Source: Dillenia suffruticosa
Lineage: Eukaryota; Streptophyta; Magnoliopsida; Dilleniales; Dilleniaceae
Assembly (NCBI GenBank): GCA_033439265.1
Contig: JAVTVX010000031.1
Span: 20,566,001 to 20,630,000, forward strand
Direction: 5' to 3'
DNA: 64,000 nucleotides
A program made the translations under genes and the position numbers. The notes under the pieces are model-generated. The model worked only from the letters and a program-made list of their open reading frames with translations. It had not been told where the DNA came from and did no database searches. Positions 35,382-46,595 of this stretch are shown here, piece after piece; the stretch's first letter is position 1; every line of letters starts with the position of its first letter.

Positions 35382-36085
35382 GAGACATGTCCGGAAATGA
35401 TTTTAAAAAATAAAAATTCTTAAAAAAATCTATCGTGAAAAAAAAAATTTCGAATGTGATTTAGAATTGTCGAGTATTGAACACGGGACGAACGTTTGAA
35501 CACTCCACAAACCAACATTTGTCGAGTCTTCAATTCTTGACAAACTTTGACATCAGTCCAACATGTTCGCCTACTCTCTTCATTGCATCCTTTGATGACG
35601 AAACGAAGGATAGAGATGGAGGGTCTTCGAGTGGGGAAGGTAAGGGTGAGAGCCAGAGCAGAGGGGGAGGGAGCAACAAGAAAATGATGGCTTGTTGCGG
35701 AAACCATATCTTCATCTCCTCACCCACCTGAACCCTAATCCATTTTCTTCCTCCTTATCACAATACTACAACCTCTGCTAAGCCTCCTTGCCGAAACCCC
35801 ACTTCTCTCTCTTCCTCTCAACCCTCTCTCCATTCTCGTTGACTTCCATCTCCTCCTCCGTTGTTGACACTATCCTCAATCCCTCAACGTCTCTCCCTCC
35901 ACGTCCACTCGTAAGTGCTTTACGTCTCACTTATATTTGTCAAGCGTTAAACACTCAATAAATACTATTTGTCTAGTGTTGAATACTCGACAAAAGCTCA
36001 ATGTTTGTCGAGTGTTCTATACTCACGTATCTGAATGAATTTTGTAATTTTTTTCGTGTCAGGTCTATTTAAAATTATTTATTAC

Positions 36086-36125
<40 letters not shown>

Positions 36126-36150
36126 TGTTGGGCATTTCTTAACAAAGCTC
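35382..36150. mobile_element. Mutator-type MITE (copy 3), upstream of the DUF2431 gene
   Basis: The left end is GAGACATGTCCGGAAATGAT and the right end ...GGGCATTTCTTAACAAAGCTC (read back as GAGCTTTGTTAAGAAATG). A 9-bp perfect target duplication CGATTTGGT flanks it (35373-35381, 36151-36159). Subterminal TTGTCGAGT/ACTCGACAA palindromes are present at both sides. The middle (about 35560-35915) is closely similar to copy 4 at 37450-37805 and is CT-rich and leader-like with an open stretch on either strand. It could be a captured host 5' exon (Pack-MULE), but I recognise no parent gene. A (TTA)n run at 36086-36124 lies near the right end. The element ends 309 bp before the DUF2431 ATG. Confidence 0.85.
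36086..36124. repeat. (TTA)n microsatellite
   Basis: An uninterrupted trinucleotide run of about 13 units in the right end of MITE copy 3. It is absent from copy 4, so it expanded after the copies separated. Confidence 0.9.
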
Positions 36151-36159
36151 CGATTTGGT

Positions 36160-36459
36160 TGTCTTGTGGACCCACCCATGCGCACGCGGGAGCCACGGCG
36201 GCAAGCAAAGATCAGCATTCACCAAGTGGTCATCTGAGAGAGAGAAGGGGGGGGGGGGGGGGAGAGAGGGAGAGAGCGAGCGAGAGCGCTAGAGCTTAGA
36301 CGACTCTCTCTCGACTTCAGTCTTGCTTCCCGTGGCAACTCGTACGGAAAGGGGTACTGCTTGGCTCAGCTTTGCCTTCCTGCTTTGCCCTCGTACAGTA
36401 GGGGGAAAGGAAAGGCCTTCTCTATTCATCGGAAACTTTGTTTGTGGATCGGAAAGGAA
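36160..36459 (+). promoter_or_regulatory. Short proximal promoter and 5' leader of the DUF2431 gene
   Basis: Only about 300 bp separate the MITE's target duplication from the start codon. The stretch contains a G-run of about 17 (about 36246-36262) next to GA-rich sequence. In-frame codons without an ATG continue upstream of 36460, so translation most likely begins at 36460. Confidence 0.45.
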
Positions 36460-37132
36460 ATGGAAGAGGTAGACCCGTCTTTTGCATCATCTCTCTTTTT
36501 GCCGCCGCCGCCGCCGCAACAACAACCACAAGAAATGGAGGAAGAATCAGAGGAGGAGGAGGAAGAAGAAGAATGTGAAAGTGAGAAGTGGGTGAAGCAC
36601 TACTGTTCAAAGCACAGGATGCTGTTTGTGGGAGAAGGGGATTTTTCCTTCTCCCTCTGTTTGGCGAGAGGCTTTGGATCTGCCTCCAATATGGTTGCCA
36701 CTTCCCTTGATAACCAAGGTAATCTCAAATCTCTAGTACTGCTACTGCGATTACTCTCTTTCTCTTTCTCGTGATTTCTATACAATGCCCTGACTTGACT
36801 TGTGAATATACAAATGAATAAATGAAGAGAACCTAGCGAGGAAATACAGCAACGGGAACGAGAACGTGAGAGAACTGGAGGAAAGAGGGTGCGTGGTGCT
36901 TTACGGGGTGGACGCCACCCAGATGAGCCACCACTTCTTCCTCAAGACTCAGCGCTTCGATCGCATCGTCTACAACTTCCCTCACGTTGGTTTCCTCTAC
37001 CCGGAGGCAAGCTACTGCCAGATCCAGTTAAGTCCAAGCCCCCATCCCATCTCTTGTTTCCATTTCAAAACCCTGCTGAAAGTAGAAATAAAATGTAGAT
37101 TCATCAACCTTGTTGGGATATGAAAAGATAGT

Positions 37133-37168
<36 letters not shown>

Positions 37169-38653
37169 ATTCTTCCTATGAGAACTGAACAAGATTAGTA
37201 CCCACATGAATTTCCTGAAATTGCAAAGATCACTTCCTCTTGGGAGTTTCATGAGAAGAACTTTGTCGGCTGCCAAATAATCGGTGAATCATCATTAGAA
37301 AAATGACACCAACTTTCAGGAGACGTGTGCAAAAATGACCTTAAAAAGATCTACGGTGAAAAACATTTTAAATGTGATCTAGGTTTGTCGAGTGTTAAAC
37401 ATTGACCTATGCTAGTTGAGTCTGGAACACTCGACAAACCCCGACATCTGTCCAACATGCTCGCATAATCTCTCCACTGCATCCTCTGAGGACGAAGCGA
37501 ATGATAGAGATGGAGGGTCTTCGAGTGGGGAAAGTAAAAGTGAGAGCCAGAGTTGAGGGGGAGGGAGCAACAAGAAAATGATGGCTTGTTGCAGAAACCA
37601 TATCTTCATCTCCCCACCCACCCGAACCCTAATCCCCTTTCTTCCTCCGTATCTCAATACTGCCTCCTCTGCTAAGCCTCCTCCCCGAAACCCCACTTCT
37701 CTCTCTTCCTCTCAACCCTCTCTCCACTCTTGTTGACTTTCCATCTCCTCCTCCGCTGCTGACACTGTCCCCAATCTCAACGCTTCTCCCTCCATGTCCA
37801 CTTGTAAGCACTCTCTCTCTCATACTCTACGTTTGTTGAGTCTTCAACACTCGACAAAACTGAGTGTTGAAGACTCGACAAATGATGAACGTTTGTCAAG
37901 TGTTCAACACTCAACAAACCTGAATCAGATTTGAATTTTTTTTTTTCCGCAGTGGGTTTTTTTTAGGAATTTTTAGTTTTTTTAGAGCATTTCTGTACAT
38001 GTCTCCAACTTTCAGCATACAAAATATTACAATTTCGTAATTCGAGCTTTAAAGGGTCTTAATCTCTGTAAAGGCTTACTGAATAATCTCTCTAGTGATG
38101 AATTGCCATTTTTGTTGCTCTGCTAACCATAGAGAAGATTCTCCATATAACACTTAAATAACCAAAGGCGATATACTAGTATTCTTCATACTCGATGTGT
38201 ATCTGATTTTCTTAAGTTGATGTGGTAGTTTTTGTTACTTCTGTTCTTTGACTCGAATATACTCCTTAAATTCAGTGATGATCCTGAAATGGGAAGTACT
38301 TGTATGTGATCTTTAGCGGGTAAAGAAACAGCATTATGGTTTCCGTTGGGCTAATTGACATTGCTGATATGCACAGGTTGAACAAGCGCCTAGTAAAGGG
38401 ATTTCTTAAAAATGCCAAAGTGTTGCTAAGGGAAAACGGGGAGATACACGTGACGCACAAAGAAGGTGACCCTTATGACAAATGGGAATTAGTTAAGAAA
38501 GCTCAGAAGATAGGGCTGGTTTTGCACGAGAGTGTGCCCTTCTTCAAGGGTGATTATCCTGGTTATGACAATAAGAGAGCCCATGGTAACCTTTCTGATG
38601 CTCCATTCCGTATGGGAAATTGCACTACTTTCAAGTTTAGACTCCACAATTAG
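36460..38653 (+). CDS. BMT5-like (DUF2431) Rossmann-fold protein
   Basis: Three exons (36460-36718, 36828-37026, 38377-38653) join in frame to 244 residues. The family (PF10354) includes yeast BMT5, a 25S rRNA uridine-N3 methyltransferase; most plant members are uncharacterised. After an acidic, Pro/Gln-rich N-terminus (1-42, with eight Glu in a row) come the family motifs. These are KHRMLFVGEGDFSFS (51-65, the SAM-binding glycine loop), SLDNQENL..KYSN after the first intron, GVDAT (113-117), RFDRIVYNFPHVGF (129-142, with the NFPH box) and the C-terminal LRENGEIHVTHK and GDYPGYDNKR. The ATG at 36460 is the first in frame. Intron 2 contains MITE copy 4; copy 3 lies in the promoter. The role in rRNA modification is inferred from the family. 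All motifs are intact, so I expect a functional gene. Confidence 0.9.
37134..37165. repeat. (GA)n microsatellite in DUF2431 intron 2
   Basis: About 16 uninterrupted GA units, 107 bp inside the intron. Confidence 0.9.
37320..38005. mobile_element. Mutator-type MITE (copy 4) in intron 2 of the DUF2431 gene
   Basis: The ends GAGACGTGTGCAAAAATG and GCATTTCTGTACATGTCTC are inverted repeats. A perfect 10-bp target duplication CAACTTTCAG flanks the element (37310-37319, 38006-38015). Subterminal TTGTCGAGTGTT palindromes recur. The interior is near-identical to copy 3 over about 350 bp in the same orientation (shared GATAGAGATGGAGGGTCTTC, GAAAATGATGGCTTGTTGC and so on). Perfect duplications and high mutual similarity indicate recent activity. 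Confidence 0.9.
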
Positions 38654-41600
38654 TTGAGATATGCTTGAGTGAGGTTGATCCTTTTGATTTCACTTGGTGA
38701 GCTTGGTCTCGGGGAACCAGCTCTGAACACTGCGGTAATGAACCCCACAATTCTTAATTATTTGAGTCTCGAGTTTGGCACTGCAAATAATCAACTCGAT
38801 CTCTATCCTAGGGGATAACAATCAGCATTTCAATGCTCCACGTTTTGTAATGTGTATTATATAGTTTGCCTGAAGACATGCATGCGGGAAAATGTTTTTG
38901 CTGTAAGTGCACTATGCTGAACATACGAGTACACCTTGCTTTTGAAACCACCACCCTCCCCCCCCCCCCCCCAAAAAAAAATTCCAGAAAGAATTTCTGG
39001 TCTAGCTTCAAACTCTGCGCATTGTCATCTCCAACTTCTTGCCATTATGGAGGATTGGAATTATCGCAAATTTAAGATCTAAAATACTTTTTTTTTGGGG
39101 GGGGGGGGGAGACGAAATGATTAAATTGTTGTATGATTAGCTTGATGTTTAATCAAACTCATCTTTAGCGCATCATAGAGGGGAAGGTGGAATGTGATGA
39201 GGATCACTTTCAGATGCTCTTGTTCAGCTCCTTATCTGCCATTTTTCATGCATCTGTGAGCAGATTTTATTGTTGTTCATGCTCTCGTGCACAAAACTTT
39301 AATTACATCAGCCTTTTTTTACTTTAACAAAAAGAAAAAAAAAATCTTTGCCTAAATCATTAATCTATTAAAAGAGATTTTATATATTAAAAGATTTTTC
39401 AGAGCATGATAATCAATCTAACGTTGAAAAGATATGGGGGGATCAGAACTTTGGGACAGAATTGGGTGCATGCAACATTTCAATCATCCAACCATTATTC
39501 TTCATCCCTTAATAAAATCTTATGCCAACTTCCATCTAAGCATCAAATCTCCGAGATACACAAACTTCCCTAATAAAATAAGGCTTTATCAAACTCCATC
39601 AAACACCAAGATCTAAGACATCACAATAGATGGCCCACTTAACCACTAATCTACCCATTACAAATCTTCTATGAATGCACATAGTCCTTGTAGCCACTGC
39701 AAAAGTGAAGTGTTCCAGTAAGCCTTATCGTATAAGAAGCTTCTCTTCCATTTAGTCTTTTTTTTTTTTTTTTCTCTCTTCTTTTATTTTATTTTTTTCC
39801 CCTCAAACCTTTCCATTGTCCCATCCCAAGTAGCCCTTTCCTTATACTATATGCCAAGAGCCAAGATTCAAACAAGAGAAAGTCAAATTCTCAATCTACA
39901 CCCAAAAATGCTGGCTAAAGATACATTGCTAATGATGAGCAGGCTATAATATAAATTTACTCTTAACCAAGAGACTAGTTCAAAGTAAAAAAGGAAGGGA
40001 TTCTCTTACATAGAGAATTAGTTTCACTTTGACAATACACATGATTTTAGCAAACAAAAGATAAGACTTCAACCATTCCATCAACCCATTCTTCCACCTG
40101 AAAACATCCTAACCAACCCTGAACTGAATATGGAACCATCATCCTGCTCAGCATTTTCATGAACCAAATGAAAATAAAAAGGTAAAAGAACAAAAAAAAA
40201 AAAAAAAAAAAAAAAGGAGTAGAGGGATCTCCTTGGTTTGGGGCCCCCACGGGATTGATTATGGCTCAATGGAGAGCCATATACCAAAAGAGAGAAACAC
40301 TGGAATGAAATACACTTCTTCTTTAATCCGTCCACTTTTCACCAAAACACACCCTTTCTAAAAAAAATGTAGCATTAAAATGGGCATGAGAATGAGTCTG
40401 GCTTCATTCCCATTCCTCTGTTACGAAACCCACGATCCAAACATGGTCCAAATCCATGTGCCAGGGACAAAGTACGACTGAGAAGGAAGATGGGGAGAAG
40501 AAAGCAAAGGGAAAGATTTAGGTTTTGGTCCAATTTAAAACATAAATAGAAAGTAATTTTTTTGGTGGGAAAAATTTAGAAAGAGAAAAGTAGTAAGAAA
40601 AGAAGAAAAAGCTAAAAGTGAATTTTGAAGAAGCATGTACCATTTGATGGCTGAAAGAGAGATAGAGTTACAAGATGGAAAAGGAAAAATATTAATGTGG
40701 GATGTATTTGGAAAGAGAAAATAATCTGGTAGACAAGTAATTGTATTCTATGAATACAGGAGGTTGTTTAGGGTTAGTGTTTGGCCGACTCAGGTCTTAC
40801 TAAGAAGAGAGTGGCCTAAGAGGGACTCACCAGTTGGGAATATGTGGTCCAAGAGGTTCACCAAAAAGATGGGCGAGGATAAGGTTGGCTATTGGCAACC
40901 TATGTTGCACGGAAATGGAAACGGGAAAACGGAAACGGATATGAAACGATACTGTGGAATGGTATTTTATAAAAATATAGGAAATGGAAACATGAATAAA
41001 TATGTAAACATGAAAAATATAAAGATTTTTATATAAATATTAATTATTTTTCAAAATTAATAGAATAACCATATTTTATAATTAAAAAATAATCAAATAT
41101 ATAATTAAACATAAGATAAATAATATAAAAAATAAAAATTATGATTAAATAAATAAATAATTCATTAAATATGAAAAATATGTAAATATAAAAGAAATAT
41201 AAAAAATTTTATATAAATATTAATTAATTTAACATGTGGAAACGTTTCGAAGACGGGAAACGTTTCGAAAACGGGAAAAAGTTAGTATTTATTATCAGCA
41301 ACAACTATTACAGGAAGTGTTTCTAATGAACGATGCCATGCCAGTTTGGTGTATGATTGATAAGACTAAGAATGTCATATGATGCAGATAGGTATAGGAA
41401 TAAGTGAGAATGTAATTGGGGTAGGGCTAAGAGTAATGGCAAGTGAGGGATTCAGTGGTTAATTTGTTGTCATGGAATGAATATGACATATGAATGAATG
41501 ATAGTAGTAATCATTGATGAGGTAGACATGTTGGTCAAACCACATTAAAATTGAGTGCTTTATGTTATATTATTTCCGTTCTGTCAGCACGTTAATTATG

Positions 41601-42332
41601 ATGTAGTAGTTTTTCCTTACAGAAATAATTTTCACTTGGAATTTTTGGAGTAAAGGATGACAAAAGGAGGGGAAAAAAAGAAAGAAAGACAGTGAGCAAC
41701 ATACCTCCACTTCTCTTTGAGGTTTGAATTTCTCCTGGGACTGGGACACGGATCGAGGGCTACAGAAGAGAATACTGCTACTACTATATTTTGAGAAGGA
41801 ACTGATCCCAGGTTCCGAATCTGATCGTGATCTTCACGTCATATTTAAACATCCATAAGAACATATGTGCTTTAAATTTAAGGTTGTACCTAGTGGAAGC
41901 AATAGTCCAAGATTGTTGTAACAGTACTTTTTAGATTTTTGGATGCTTGCTTAGTCCAAAATTACACAAGAGTTCTCCCCCTTGTTTTGCGTAGCTTGAT
42001 AATATTTTAACAGAGATCAGATAGGTGCCCCAGTTGATGACAGTAAGGAAAGTTTAGCAAATGCTAGTCACCCACTAGTAAAAGCCAAAAGGAACAAAAT
42101 GGTAAATCGGTGAGTTGGGGGTGGCTAAAAAGAGGAAACCATCCCAATATATGATTTTTAATCCAGATATCATTCCAGCGTTAATAACAATAAGATCTAA
42201 GCCTGAAAAGAAAATAGATTTTGAAGATGAGAACAGATAGTTTACTTGCTAACACCAAATTTTTACAAGTGGGCATTTCGGGGCAAAGAGAAACTTTTTT
42301 TGGGGGGCTGGGGGTGGGGGCTAGAGTGGCGT
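38654..42332. other. Intergenic DNA rich in homopolymer runs
   Basis: The 3' region of the DUF2431 gene leads in. Poly-C/A runs near 38957-38980, poly-G near 39099-39109, poly-T near 39756-39773 and a run of about 27 A near 40190-40216 stand out. At 40900-41290 is an AT-rich block bracketed by GGAAACG/CGGAAACG motifs, repeat-like but unclassified. No gene is supported; the open frame at 40764-41036 lies partly in this block. Confidence 0.45.
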
Positions 42333-42596
42333 ACCTGATCTGGACGCCACCTTCAATCAAGTAAGAGGGGACATTCTGGCGGACCCAGGAGGCGGAAGTG
42401 GCAGAGGAGGAGCTGAGGGTGTGGGGAGCAGGTCATTGGGTATGCCTACCATGACCTGAATGTGGTTGTCCTTGAGGAGAGAGACCCATGTGGAAGGGGA
42501 GAGCCTATGGTTGGAGATGGTACCCCAGTTTACTACTATTCCCGTCGAGCTTGACTCCCTTATCAACAACACCCATATCCATGTCATCAAATCCAC
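42333..42596 (-). pseudogene. GH17 beta-1,3-glucanase gene fragment
   Basis: On the minus strand, VVNWGTISNHRLSPST and VSLLKDNHI, then QVMVGIPNDLL, match the N-terminus of plant glycoside hydrolase 17 proteins. A stretch normally lying between KDN and VMVGIPN (the KLFDAD region) is deleted. After a frameshift the family reading resumes as SASWVRQNVPSY and EGGVQIRYA, then stops being recognisable. The catalytic half of the enzyme is missing. This is a gene fragment with at least one frameshift and one internal deletion. No intact glucanase copy is in the window. Confidence 0.75.
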
Positions 42597-42699
42597 AAGA
42601 ACAAGCTCCCCCCCCCCCCAACAAAGCTACCCGCATTTTATTCTAAGTTTTGTATGGAATTGGCACCATTGGAGAAAAAAAAATTTAAAATAACACAAT

Positions 42700-42870
42700 T
42701 ACGAAAAAAATTCTAAAAGTAACACATTTATATCAAATTTTCAAAACTTGACATACATTATTCATGTATGTTGAGTATATACTTAAAAAAATTTGCATGT
42801 TGAGTTTTGAAAACTCGACATGCTCTTAAACAGTACATGTCTAGTTTTCAAAATTCGACATGTTCGGGAC
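42700..42870. repeat. Left terminal/subterminal inverted repeat of the MULE
   Basis: TGTTGAGTTTTGAAAACTCGACA and a second palindrome downstream match the reverse complement of 48816-48930 with about 85-90 percent identity by eye. Confidence 0.75.
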
Positions 42871-43221
42871 ATAAACCCCTTGCCCCTTCTTCTTTCTTCT
42901 TTCTTTCTTTCTTTCCTTCTTCTTCCCTTCTGCTTTCTTCTCTCCTCCCTCCACCGTGGATGACTGCGTTTTCTCCCGTTGTGCACACGATCTGTAACAT
43001 CTGAGGAGATCTGTAGCCTCGGGGTGTATAGTTAATTGAGCACGATCCAAGCTTTTGCAAAATCTACACGGTGAAATTTGGTAAAGGTAAATTGTTTTTT
43101 GTACTCTACAAATTTTGAAATTTTATATGTTTATATTGATTCAATTTTTTTGTACATTATTAAATTGATGTGTTTATTGTCCATTGAACTAGATTTTGCA
43201 CAGATTTAGTTAGGAAATTTA

Positions 43222-43748
43222 GAGTTTAGGTTTGTTAGAAATTAATATTATTTTAGAGATTATGGTTTTATAAATTTAGGATAAATTTAGGGTTTAGGGT
43301 TTTTTCATAAATTTATTGATTAGTAATTTTAGTAAATTTATTATTTGTAGTTAAATTAATATTATTTAACTAATTTGGTTAATTATTTGTTGATTTGTTT
43401 AAAATTTAAATTTAGGATTTTAATTGAAAATTTTAGTAAATTTATTATGTATAGTGAAATTTAGGGTTTTAATATATTTAAATTTATTATTTATAGTTAA
43501 ATTGAAAAATGAATTGAATTTAGTATAGGGTTTATGTTTGTTGGAAATTAATATTAATTTAGGGATTAGGGTTTTTAAATTTAGGATAAAATTAGGGTTT
43601 AGGGTTTTTTTCATATATTTATTAATTAATAATTTTATTCAAATTAATATTTGTAGTTAAATTAATATTATTTAACTAATTTGATTAATTGTTTGTTGAT
43701 TTGTTTAAAATTTAAATTTAGGGTTTTAGTTAAAGATTTTAGTAAATT
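43222..43748. repeat. Tandem duplication (about 300 bp period) in the MULE leader
   Basis: Blocks 43222-43440 and 43522-43748 are similar copies (shared TTGTAGTTAAATTAATATTA, TTTGTTGATTTGTTTAAAAT). Both carry TTTAGGGTTTAGGG-type motifs, the plant telomere unit in one or two copies only. It is non-coding leader sequence upstream of the transposase. Confidence 0.7.
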
Positions 43749-43831
43749 GAAAAATGAATTGAATTCTGTATTCTCTTAAAATGATATCGACATACTATAG
43801 TAATAAATTGTTTTTTGATGTTGAGTAGAAA

Positions 43832-46370
43832 TGACGGATATGGTGAGATTATTATATTACACAAATAGTGAAATTGTGATGGGTGAGAATGTAGATGGTT
43901 ATGATTGTGAACCTTCGAAATTGATTTGGGTGAGAAAAATGCATCTTTTTATGAGTTGGTATCCATGATTTGTAAGGGTCGGATAAATTCCATGAGATAA
44001 CATGTAGAGACCTATCATCGTTGTCCCATGTCACATATATAAGAGGAAATGTACAGTATGAATTAGTATCAATTAATGATGACGACAACGATGTTTTTAA
44101 CTTGATGGAGTTTGTGGTGAGTATGAGAGTGGGTACAACGCGTGAATTGTATATAAAGGCATACAATGCTGAAATATCCGTGTAATAAGGTTGCGATTAT
44201 ATAGATGAATATCCACATATCGAATGTCGAGCGGATCTTACTATCGTAGATGCGGATAACGATGTGGATGAGGAAGAAGAGACAGAAGAGGAGGTAAAAG
44301 AAGAGAATGATGATGAAAAAGAAGATGTTGGAGAAGTTGGTCGTAGTAGTAGTGGTACTTCTGAAACCAAGTAATGTTGGCGTCCTCCTCAGTGCCTCCA
44401 CCCGTTGGGGGTGGTCGGAAATATGTCTATAGTGGAATTGATGACTCAATTCCTTTCATGAGAACTGTACCGGGAGGAGATGGTGATATGATTTTTGATG
44501 AAGATTGTAGATTGACATGTGATATTGGGAGTTTTAGTGATGAATTGAAGAAAGGGATGAGCTTTGAGTCGAAGGAGCGACTTATATATTGTGTAAAAAT
44601 GCATTATGTGGAGTATTACTATCAATTTCATGTTTGGAGATCAACCCCTACACTTTGGACAACGATATGTACCCAAAGGGATGAAGATTGTAGGTGGAGG
44701 TTGCGTACATGTAAAACAAGATTATTTGGTACTTTTATGATAACTGTTGTGGAGGGACCGTACACATGTATCAATGTTGGGTTGATGCAGGAACATAGGT
44801 ATTTGGATTCAAATTTGATGGCCTGACATTTTCTTAACTACGTAAGGGAAGACATAAGTGTCAAAAGTTTCTTTCCTATGAACAGTTATGACGGAGCGAA
44901 CCACGTATACAGTTTCCCGAAAACAAGTTCGGACCACGAAAAGAAGGCCCATAGAGATGGTATACGGGAATTTGGATGAATCATACAAAGAGCTACCTTA
45001 ACTTTTGAATGCAATAGTCCAGAGGAATCTGGGATCACAAGTATCATGGAAGTTCGGTCCTCCTCGAGGAAATGGTGAAATGGTTTTTGAAAGTGTGTTT
45101 TGGGTATTTGGTCATAGTATCAGGGCATTTAGGAGTTGTCAGCCATTGATAAGTATAGATAGAACTCACTTGTATGGGAAATATAAGCACAACTTGTTGA
45201 TTGCATATAGTATGGACGGGGCGAATCATATTGTCCCGTTGACATTTGACTTGGTGGATGAAGAGTTACTTATGTCGTGGTTGTGATTTTTTATGTGTAT
45301 GCAAAACTATGTTGTTGGAGATAGGTAGGGTCCCGTTTGCTTGATTTCATATCGACATGAAGGGATAAGAGCAACAGTTGCTCGACTGGAGTTTGGATGG
45401 TCACCTCCAAATGCTGTGTGACGCTTTTGCATGAGACATATCGCTAGTAATTTTAATATGCATCACAAAAGTCAAGCTTGTAAGAGAGTCGCCACTAATA
45501 TTGCATTACCCTTACAACGGCAGAAATTTGATCTATATATGGCGAGGATGAAAGTGATAAAAGATAATGCCCCCAATTACTTTGCGAATATTGCCCTTGA
45601 ACAGTGGACCATTTTTCACGATGGTGGCTTTTGTTTTAGGTATATGACCACCATTATTAGTGAAAGTTATAATGTCGTACTAAAAGATACAAGGAATCGA
45701 CCTGTACTTAAGACATTTTATAATTCGGTGAATTACTTTGAGGCTAGAATTGGTGAGGCGAAAACGGGAATGGCAAGAGGAGAACAGTATACAAAGTACG
45801 CGAATGTCATGCTAGGAAGGTGGATGAATACCGCAAACCTCTATACGGTTGTCTCTTTTAGTAGGGAGAATGAGAGTTTCGAGATAGAAATAGGTCATAG
45901 ACAAACACGGTATGGTCACAAGGGAGGTAATAAATAGATCGTCAATATCAATAATGAACATTGCACATGCGGCAAGTGGCAAATGTATAGAATACCTTGC
46001 TCTCATGCAATCGCTACACTAACATATACGATGATCAACATGTATATGATCGTAGGAAAATGGTATATATGGGAGCAACAATTTTGAGTGTACGAGTCTT
46101 ATTTTTCACTGATGGGAGATAGATCTGGGTGGCCATTGGGTTCGTACCCAACTATCATTCCCGATATATCACTAAGGTGTGAGAAAGGGAGACCAAAGTC
46201 ATCTCGATATCATAACGAGATGGATGTTCAAGAATCATCTTCACGGGCATCATGTGACAGTTGTAGTGCAGACGGCTATAATCGGAGAAGATACACGAAA
46301 CAAATGAGATGTGGTCTTTGTGGGAGACAGGGCCACAACTGAAGACACGCCTAACCATATCGCATGAAAA
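43832..46370 (+). pseudogene. MuDR-type transposase, decayed
   Basis: The N-terminal region reads YYTNSEIVMGENVDGYDCEP and LIWVR with frameshifts. Next is an acidic linker (44250-44370) and the MuDR domain (44374-44826: ESKERLIYCVKMHYVEYYYQ, EDCRWRLRT). The MULE catalytic region (45005-45290) has PLISIDRTHLYGKYKHNLL and the following strand. Past a stop comes LISYRHEGI, where the family has ISDRH: the second catalytic Asp is Tyr (codon 45350-45352). Then come a helical part (45431-45937), the SWIM zinc finger CTCGKWQMYRIPCSHA (45961-46010) and a C-terminal zinc knuckle CGLCGRQGHN. Several stops (after LMA at 44824, after MSWL at 45284, at 45418-45420 and 45936) make it inactive. Confidence 0.88.
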
Positions 46371-46595
46371 TTGATAGTATTTGTATTTTATTTATAATTC
46401 ATGTATTTGTTATTATAATGAACATCATGTATTTGTTAAACTTATGAATTATTGGTTTTTCTTATATTTGTTAATTATTGTAAGATCTTGTATTTATTGA
46501 GTGTTGATATTTTCAAATTAAATGTGTGTTGATATTTTTTATTTAATTAAGTGTTTATATTTTTCTTAATTAATTTTTATTTTTGTATTTTGTAG

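Noticed and set aside
35477-35731. Plus and minus frames in MITE copy 3 as host genes
   Set aside because: The same sequence recurs in copy 4 inside another element; it is transposon cargo, and no parent gene was recognised.
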